From an uncultured Eubacteriales bacterium (GTDB lineage Bacteria > Bacillota > Clostridia > Christensenellales > QALW01): a stretch of DNA of 10,928 nucleotides. The position numbers and the translations under genes are program-made. Positions 6,312-10,928 of the stretch are shown piece after piece. The notes beneath the pieces were generated by a model. That model worked only from the letters and a program-made list of their open reading frames with translations, was not told where the DNA came from and made no database searches. The stretch spans positions 1 through 10,928 of the forward strand of contig URIR01000047.1 in NCBI GenBank assembly GCA_900547955.1. Direction: 5' to 3'. Position 1 is the first letter of the stretch, and each line of letters starts with the position of its first letter.

Positions 6312-8288
6312 CTATTTTTGCTGCGCGCCGTTCATCCCGGCCATTCCCGTTATAACCTGAGCAAAATCGCTTGCGTCTTTGAGGGTTTCGGCTAATTTAG
6401 CATTGCCCGCCCTAATTTGCAGATTGCCCTGCTCTATTTTAGCCTTAGCCTCTGTATATAGATTGGCTATTACCTCCCTGAGCTGGTTATTTTCTTTTAT
6501 AAGAGACACAACTTTATCCACAGTCCCTTGCTGCTGCTGAATAATCTGTGCGCTCTGCGTCAATTGTTCTTCATATTGCTGCAAGCGCGCTTGGAGCTGC
6601 ATTAATTGATTGTTTTCATCTTCTTCCACACCTTTTAATATTTCCGAGCGGTTGCTTAGGGCGTCCTTTGGATAAGCGCGAAGATACGTTCTGAGGGAAA
6701 TAAGGCCGCGCGCCAGCAAGGTGTCCAGAATGTTGATATCGCCAGCGGCGCTGGCCGCCGTTCCGTTTATAACCTCTACCACTACCTCAAACTGCGTATT
6801 GATAAAATCTGCGCTGTTGAACATATCGGTGAGCTGTATTTCCTCCTCTTCGGGCATACCGTATTCGTTCAGTATCCGATTGCCTTCCGCATCGCGCTTT
6901 GCGTCTGTCTGGGTAAACGTAAATTCTTTTTCGGTATAATATAATTTAAAAAATTGAGCTAATACCTTACCCTGTTTTTCCTTGGCCAGCCAAAAGGCGT
7001 CCTTTAATTCTTCAATAGGCTGTTGCGCCTGCGACTGCAGCTGCGCAATAGCCGCGCCCGACATATTAGAGCCGATTACTTCTCCCGTCATAACTTCGCT
7101 CGCACCCGTTACTGTACGGGTCAGCTGCGTTAATGTATCTACTAGCTGCAAAGGCTGGGACTGCATTGTCTGCTCGGTCATTTTTCTTATTCCTGAGCCT
7201 GTTCCTGAATAATCGGTAAGCACCTGTCCCGGCTCATTATTAATGACTTGTCCGCGCAGCGCTTCAGGCAAGACAATATATTTGCCCCAAGCCACCTCCT
7301 GAGCGTTGAGCAGCGACATAGCCAAATTAAAGTTAATGGATTTCTGATTGGGTATCAGCCCTTCTACCTCGCCCAAACCATATATTGAATTTTCCCGCGG
7401 CTCATAATTGCCGACTACAATAGGGTATAAGCCTGCTTTTACACCGTCTTTAATAAGGGAAGCACTCTCCGGGTTATCCGGTAGTGCATTGTTGGGCGCG
7501 TCCTCCTCCTGCAAACCTAGCGCAGCGCTAGCCGCCTGAATGTCCGGCGCGAGCGGGAACGGTTTATTAACCATCGTATTTTTAACAGCTTTTTCGCAGT
7601 ATACTTCCCCTTTAATACGGAAATAGCGCGTTAATACAGTACAAAGCCCGGCGCCCTCCTGTTCAATGGTGCCGTACTTGTTGTCCGTTTCGTCAGGCGC
7701 AATCATATCCGGGTCTATATCGCTGTCGCATTTGGCGCGCACCGAACCGACGTCTTCCCGGCTGGCTATCAATATCCACTTTTGCTTTTGTTCGTCCGTT
7801 TCAGTCGGGTTAGAGAAAAATATATTCAGCGGGTCTATAATCTCGCATCTTAAGCCGCCCTCTTTAATACCGTCTTTTCCCTGTGCTTCCGAATCCCAGT
7901 AATAATGATAAAAATACGACCCTTTTTTGACGCCGTCATCTATCGCTTTTTTGTCAAGAGCCTCCTGCCCTATTTCTTTTTGTATGTAATCTGCAAAATT
8001 ATTAAACTTCTCCACATCGGCCATATAATCTTCCGCTTTATAAATGATTTTAACCGGCGAAGCCAGAATGGCGCTTTTTTTATTTCTGCAAATCATTTTT
8101 ATTATGTTTACTACGGGCCGCGGCAGATTTTTTGTATTCTTTGTAGGCTCTGGCCATTGCTTACCCTCATAAAATTTTACAAAAGCAGGGAGATTCTTTG
8201 CTAGCCCGCTGGTCGCTTGGTACGAAAGGCCGTTTTGGTAATCGTCCCATAATGAAGTAGTATCTTTCAGAGTTATCGCATTATCCAT
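6312..8288 (-). CDS. Portal protein, P22-like (658 aa)
   Basis: This forms the dodecameric ring at one capsid vertex through which DNA enters and leaves, and to which terminase and then the tail adaptor bind. Supporting sequence: an N-terminal wing with EGKQWPEPTK and NLPRPVVNIIKMICRNKKSA (residues 41-73); the family-typical SIYGLGEVEGLIPNQKSINF (301-320), preceding the clip/stem region; TGASEVMTGE (394-403) and SNMSGAAIAQLQSQAQ (407-422), typical of the core before the channel helix. Residues about 560-640 are a long Gln/Leu-rich helical stretch, comparable in position to the C-terminal barrel of the P22 portal (about 725 residues in total). AAAGGAGG lies six bases before the ATG, which overlaps the coiled-coil gene stop by 8 bases. 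The gene ends in tandem stops, TAG then TAA. The portal call is firm; the exact subfamily is an inference from length, order and motifs. Confidence 0.93.
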   Translation of the reverse strand: MDNAITLKDTTSLWDDYQNGLSYQATSGLAKNLPAFVKFYEGKQWPEPTKNTKNLPRPVVNIIKMICRNKKSAILASPVKIIYKAEDYMADVEKFNNFADYIQKEIGQEALDKKAIDDGVKKGSYFYHYYWDSEAQGKDGIKEGGLRCEIIDPLNIFFSNPTETDEQKQKWILIASREDVGSVRAKCDSDIDPDMIAPDETDNKYGTIEQEGAGLCTVLTRYFRIKGEVYCEKAVKNTMVNKPFPLAPDIQAASAALGLQEEDAPNNALPDNPESASLIKDGVKAGLYPIVVGNYEPRENSIYGLGEVEGLIPNQKSINFNLAMSLLNAQEVAWGKYIVLPEALRGQVINNEPGQVLTDYSGTGSGIRKMTEQTMQSQPLQLVDTLTQLTRTVTGASEVMTGEVIGSNMSGAAIAQLQSQAQQPIEELKDAFWLAKEKQGKVLAQFFKLYYTEKEFTFTQTDAKRDAEGNRILNEYGMPEEEEIQLTDMFNSADFINTQFEVVVEVINGTAASAAGDINILDTLLARGLISLRTYLRAYPKDALSNRSEILKGVEEDENNQLMQLQARLQQYEEQLTQSAQIIQQQQGTVDKVVSLIKENNQLREVIANLYTEAKAKIEQGNLQIRAGNAKLAETLKDASDFAQVITGMAGMNGAQQK

Positions 8289-8565
8289 TTGGGGCCTCCT
8301 TTCCGTTTAGCCATTCGTCCAGCACCTGAGAATACGGAGCAGCTTCCTCACTTTTGCTTTTGGCTAATGCGTTTACAATATCCTTTATATTTGCGATACC
8401 TTTTTGCAGCTCTTCAAATGCGACAGCATTAGCCTGCACGCTTTTTTGCAGCTCTGCCAATGAAGCATCATTGGCTCGCAAGTTTTTTTGCAATTCTTTC
8501 AATGAAGCGGCATTGGCCTGCACGCTTTTTTCCAGATGCTTTCTGCGAGAAAAAATATTAAACAT
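8281..8565 (-). CDS. Small coiled-coil protein with 14-residue repeats, unknown function (94 aa)
   Basis: I do not recognise a named family. After a short basic head (MFNIFSRRKH), residues 11-67 form an unbroken heptad pattern. Three tandem 14-residue repeats start at residues 14, 28 and 42 (SVQANAASLKELQK and two variants). Core a positions are V15, L22, L29, L36, V43, F50, I57 and V64. Core d positions are L11, N18, L25, N32, L39, N46, L53, I60 and L67. Asparagine thus occupies d in every second heptad within V/L-x-x-N, a pattern known from trimeric coiled coils such as autotransporter stalks, so a parallel trimer is a reasonable inference. The C-terminal 25 residues are acidic and probably flexible. 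There is no membrane segment or signal peptide. A GGGAGGAG site precedes the ATG, which overlaps the terL stop; its own stop overlaps the portal start by 8 bases. The position suggests a packaging or virion role. That it is a real gene is fairly sure; the function is unknown. Confidence 0.8.
   Translation of the reverse strand: MFNIFSRRKHLEKSVQANAASLKELQKNLRANDASLAELQKSVQANAVAFEELQKGIANIKDIVNALAKSKSEEAAPYSQVLDEWLNGKEAPNG
8401..8538 (-). repeat. Three tandem 42-bp repeats plus a 12-bp partial copy, inside the coiled-coil gene
   Basis: Units lie at 8401-8442, 8443-8484 and 8485-8526, each starting TTTTTGCA on the plus strand, with a degenerate partial fourth unit at 8527-8538. Units one and three differ at about 9 of 42 positions. 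The units are in frame and encode the three 14-residue coiled-coil repeats, so copy number can change without breaking the frame. Differences fall at both silent and changing positions, so this looks like an aged internal duplication kept for its protein product. Confidence 0.85.
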
Positions 8566-10367
8566 TAAAACTCCTCCCAGCTTATAAAATTCCCGTTATC
8601 ATTGTTGCTTGTAAAGTTCATTTCCAAAAAATCCGGCTCTTCAGGCAGTACGTTTAACCAAGTTCTGCTCTGCTGATTTGATATAAAATGAGCTATTGCC
8701 AACGCCATAACCAAATCATCATGCGCGCCGTCAATAGCCTCCTGCTTACCGTTGTCCTTTTTAACAAACGTAGTCATTTCCTTAAGAGTTGGTATATCAA
8801 CCTCTCGAGCGGGACTGCTTCGCATAAGCTCAACCAGTTCGCCTATAATAACGGGTTTTGTTTTGGATGTTGTTTCAAAACCATATACATGCTCAACCGT
8901 TCTGGCCAACTTATCTACCCTTTCACGAAGATATAATTTAGGATATCCGTATTTTCGCAAAACGCGAATAGGATGGCGGCTGTAGTTAGTTTCAATTCCG
9001 ATTAAGGCGTCGTTATAATAGCACCCTAAACAGAATAGCTGCTCCGCATAAATATCTTCGTCCATACGCTGTTTATGCAGCGTGGCAGCCGTCTTTCCCG
9101 TTATGTTGTCGATTACTTTGGCTGTAAAATAATCCTCACCGCTTCCTGCTGTATCCCCGCCTATTACATAAGGTGCTTTAGCTGTAATTTCACCCTCTGC
9201 GCTTGTTTTAACGCGCGGTGCTTCATGTATTGTTATATAACCGCCATCGTCATCAATAAACTCAATATTTTTAATTTTCCACTCTATATCCTCGGTTTCT
9301 CCGTTTGAATTAAGAATAGGCAGAGCTTCCTTTTTATATTTAAAATATCCTTTGCGCGCCGGCTTAAGGTTAGTGACGTTAGCTATTTGATTATTGATAG
9401 CCTCTTTATCAAACACGCAGTCGCCGCTGGATACAAACGCCTCAATAGGGGTAATTGGATATTCCTGCTTAATAGTATTTTTGTCCAAGTAAGAAGCATA
9501 TTTTTTGCAGTACCAAGTTATTTGTTCTTTATCCAGCCCTCTAGCCTTTAATACCTTTATCCGCTCCAGCAGCCATGAATCACTTGTATCAAGATATTGA
9601 TATTCTTTGCTCCTGTACTCGTTCGTCCGCCACCATTCATAAAAAAGATTATGGCAGGATTCCGAATCCCACAAATCTTTTGCTTCATTAAATCCGTTAG
9701 CCGTAGTCTCATACACCCTAAAGGCGCCGTCCGTCATGGCTTCGCCTATGCCCTTTTGCAAGTTAGCCAAGGAACATTCATAAAAAGCTACTTCGGAAAA
9801 ATGCACAAAATTCAGCGTTCTGGAGCGCCCTACCTGGTCGGTAGCGGTCGCTATGCGCCAGGATGAATTTAATTTATCAAAAAACAGCTCGTTAACGCTG
9901 TTGAAGCGTTCAGTAGGCTTTAATTCATCCGGAAGCCGCTCATAAACCATACGGGCTTTATCATTAAATATTGCCCTTGTATTATCGCCGCTGTCCGCAA
10001 GCGTAAAGCCGGAAAAATTCTTCTGCACAATCGCATATGCCAGCTGCATAGCCGTTATCAGGCTGGTAAAACCCTGCTGCCGGCCTTTTAGTATATAATA
10101 CGGTTTGTTTGTGCCTAGCTGTTCAAATTTACTGATAAAATCGGCCTGCACTTCATTCAGGAAAAACGGAACGCTTTGCTTGCTTTTATCAACAATATTA
10201 AACGCCGCCTCAATTAAAAGATAAGGCTTTTGCTTTACCTCGTTAGCCAGCTCCGCTGTAGTGAGTATTTTAATCGCCGCAGCTTTGACAAATTGCCTGT
10301 CATATTCAATGTCATTTTTTGCGTTCCATATTTTTTTCCGCTTTTTAACGATATCGGATATAGTCAT
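8565..10367 (-). CDS. terL: Terminase large subunit, ATPase-nuclease (600 aa)
   Basis: This is the packaging motor and headful/end-cutting nuclease, and it acts at the portal vertex. The N-terminal ATPase carries a deviant Walker A at residues 94-102 (KGRQQGFTS). The Walker B position reads FVHFSE (187-192), with Glu192 as the likely catalytic base, and a coupling motif ETTANG lies at 220-225. The C-terminal RNase H-like nuclease shows its acidic residues in order: Asp405 in VIGGDTAGSG, Glu459 in LIGIETNYS, and Asp550/Asp551 in DGAHDDLVMALAIA. Both domains are intact and the 600-residue length is within the usual range for the family. The start overlaps the small terminase stop, with GAGG upstream. 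The TAA stop overlaps the ATG of the next gene. The substitution of Ser for the usual Asp in Walker B is also known to me from other phage large terminases, so it does not suggest inactivation. Confidence 0.96.
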   Translation of the reverse strand: MTISDIVKKRKKIWNAKNDIEYDRQFVKAAAIKILTTAELANEVKQKPYLLIEAAFNIVDKSKQSVPFFLNEVQADFISKFEQLGTNKPYYILKGRQQGFTSLITAMQLAYAIVQKNFSGFTLADSGDNTRAIFNDKARMVYERLPDELKPTERFNSVNELFFDKLNSSWRIATATDQVGRSRTLNFVHFSEVAFYECSLANLQKGIGEAMTDGAFRVYETTANGFNEAKDLWDSESCHNLFYEWWRTNEYRSKEYQYLDTSDSWLLERIKVLKARGLDKEQITWYCKKYASYLDKNTIKQEYPITPIEAFVSSGDCVFDKEAINNQIANVTNLKPARKGYFKYKKEALPILNSNGETEDIEWKIKNIEFIDDDGGYITIHEAPRVKTSAEGEITAKAPYVIGGDTAGSGEDYFTAKVIDNITGKTAATLHKQRMDEDIYAEQLFCLGCYYNDALIGIETNYSRHPIRVLRKYGYPKLYLRERVDKLARTVEHVYGFETTSKTKPVIIGELVELMRSSPAREVDIPTLKEMTTFVKKDNGKQEAIDGAHDDLVMALAIAHFISNQQSRTWLNVLPEEPDFLEMNFTSNNDNGNFISWEEF

Positions 10368-10855
10368 TAAAAATCCTCAAACTTCTTTACCGCTATACTT
10401 CCATCTATAATTGAAGTAGCTTCCTTATTGGCAAGCGCCTGCTTGTCATAAATAGTGCCGAGCACCACGGCCAGCTTGCCAATATCTTCAATTTTTATAC
10501 CTTCCAGCTTTTTATACAGCGCTCTGCGCTGGCTATCTGTAATACTATCTACTTTTGCCAGCTCTTCCACCATCAAATCAAGCTCTTCTTCCGCCTCATT
10601 TGCACGCCTAAGGCGCTTTTCTAAAATGCTTTTAGAGATATCAATTAATTCCCAAGCGTCTGAAATAAATTGCTCCTTCTTTTTCCGCCGAAGTTCATCA
10701 AAAGAATCTGTCTTTTCAAATTCTTTACGCCATGTCCTAACCGTGCTTTCCGGCAACTCTAATTCTTCAGCAACGAAAGCTGCATTATTATTAACTGATA
10801 ATAACGCACGCGCCTTCTCTTTAATATCATCATTATATTTTTGTCCGCGCGCCAT
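10367..10855 (-). CDS. terS: Terminase small subunit (162 aa)
   Basis: This is the DNA-recognition subunit of the packaging motor. In this family it binds the packaging site on concatemeric phage DNA and hands the DNA to the large subunit. Residues about 5-45 form a helix-turn-helix of the Hin/homeodomain-like kind: a YNDDIKEKARALL helix, then FVAEELELPESTVRTWRKEF, in which the TVRTW segment would be the recognition helix. Residues about 52-100 are a highly charged helical segment, suited to ring assembly, and the C-terminal part is also helical. The length of 162 residues is typical. The start is fixed by a strong GGGGAGG ribosome binding site about 7 bases upstream. Its TAA stop shares a base with the ATG of the large terminase (TAATG). 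The call rests on the HTH plus position directly before a clear large terminase. Confidence 0.88.
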   Translation of the reverse strand: MARGQKYNDDIKEKARALLSVNNNAAFVAEELELPESTVRTWRKEFEKTDSFDELRRKKKEQFISDAWELIDISKSILEKRLRRANEAEEELDLMVEELAKVDSITDSQRRALYKKLEGIKIEDIGKLAVVLGTIYDKQALANKEATSIIDGSIAVKKFEDF

Positions 10856-10856
10856 T

Positions 10857-10928
10857 TTACCACCTCCCCTTCCCGCTGCCGGCCCCCGCCCCAGCCTTTT
10901 TAACCTTTTGCGCAGCGGCTTTTCCCTT
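10857..10928 (-). CDS. C-terminal end of an unknown basic protein (partial, cut by window edge)
   Basis: The last 23 codons of an open frame run in from the window edge and end in TAA two bases before the small terminase ATG. The visible tail is rich in lysine, alanine and glycine (KGKAAAQKVKKAGAGAGSGK, then GRW). Such low-complexity basic tails are common at the ends of nucleic-acid-binding proteins, but nothing here identifies the family. The DNA is strikingly GC-rich compared with the rest of the window. The ribosome binding site of the small terminase (GGGGAGGTGG) lies inside its last codons, so the two genes would be translationally coupled. The frame that continues the small terminase upstream is also open to the edge, so the evidence that this frame is the coded one is modest. 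Confidence 0.4.
   Translation of the reverse strand, partial: KGKAAAQKVKKAGAGAGSGKGRW

Noticed and set aside
6309..6314. TAG stop at the end of the portal gene as a hint of stop-codon recoding
   Set aside because: The next codon is TAA, so readthrough would add a single residue; all other stops are TAA and tryptophans use TGG. The standard bacterial code fits.
39..9866. Many plus-strand open frames of 68-114 codons across the window
   Set aside because: All lie opposite long, well-supported minus-strand genes, lack consistent ribosome binding sites, and show no recognisable domain; they are antisense shadows.
10328..10367. Large terminase start overlapping the small terminase as a possible frameshift-fused gene
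   Set aside because: TAATG overlap with GAGG upstream is ordinary translational coupling, and both proteins are full length for their families.

Overview
The window is the virion-morphogenesis module of a tailed phage or prophage. Every gene lies on the minus strand, so transcription runs from base 10928 towards base 1. It carries complete genes for both terminase subunits, portal, scaffold, major capsid protein, a decoration-like protein, a head-tail adaptor, a large nozzle-like tail protein and a smaller tail protein. A partial gene is cut off at each edge. There is no RNA gene, insertion sequence, CRISPR array, integrase, lysis gene or bacterial housekeeping gene, so the sequence does not show whether this is an integrated prophage or a free phage.

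The gene order, with a separate scaffold, no visible maturation protease, a portal with a long C-terminal helical extension and no tape-measure gene in the visible part, matches the P22-type (podovirus-like) assembly plan: terminase small, terminase large, portal, scaffold, coat, gp4-like adaptor, gp10-like nozzle. The host is most likely a low-to-moderate GC Gram-positive, probably a Clostridia-type gut Bacillota. This rests on strong AGGAGG-type ribosome binding sites before nearly every gene, AT-rich spacers, frequent ATA isoleucine codons, TAA as the dominant stop, and protein motifs that I associate with Bacillota phages. The host call is inference.

Layout in transcription order: C-terminal tail of an unknown basic protein (10857-10928); small terminase (10367-10855); large terminase (8565-10367); a 94-residue coiled-coil protein built of 14-residue repeats (8281-8565); portal (6312-8288); a 98-base spacer with a 28-bp direct repeat; scaffold (5422-6213); major capsid protein (4543-5406); decoration-like protein (4151-4522); a hairpin at 4118-4141; adaptor (3466-4098); nozzle-like protein (877-3462); tail/fibre-associated protein (95-877); first 26 codons of another tail gene (1-79). 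Genes abut or overlap, with TAATG stop/start junctions at 10367, 8565 and 877, which fits one translationally coupled operon. No stretch longer than 100 bases lacks a gene.

How the genes work together: the terminase recognises, cuts and pumps DNA through the portal into a procapsid of coat protein assembled around the scaffold. The scaffold then leaves, the decoration-like protein may coat the shell, and the adaptor and nozzle close the portal and form the short tail to which the 260-residue protein and later genes add. The points that most deserve a second look are the coiled-coil protein between terminase and portal, the hairpin between high-copy head genes and low-copy tail genes, the repeat before the scaffold gene, a possible -1 frameshift joining the two tail genes, and a large insertion in the nozzle-like protein.
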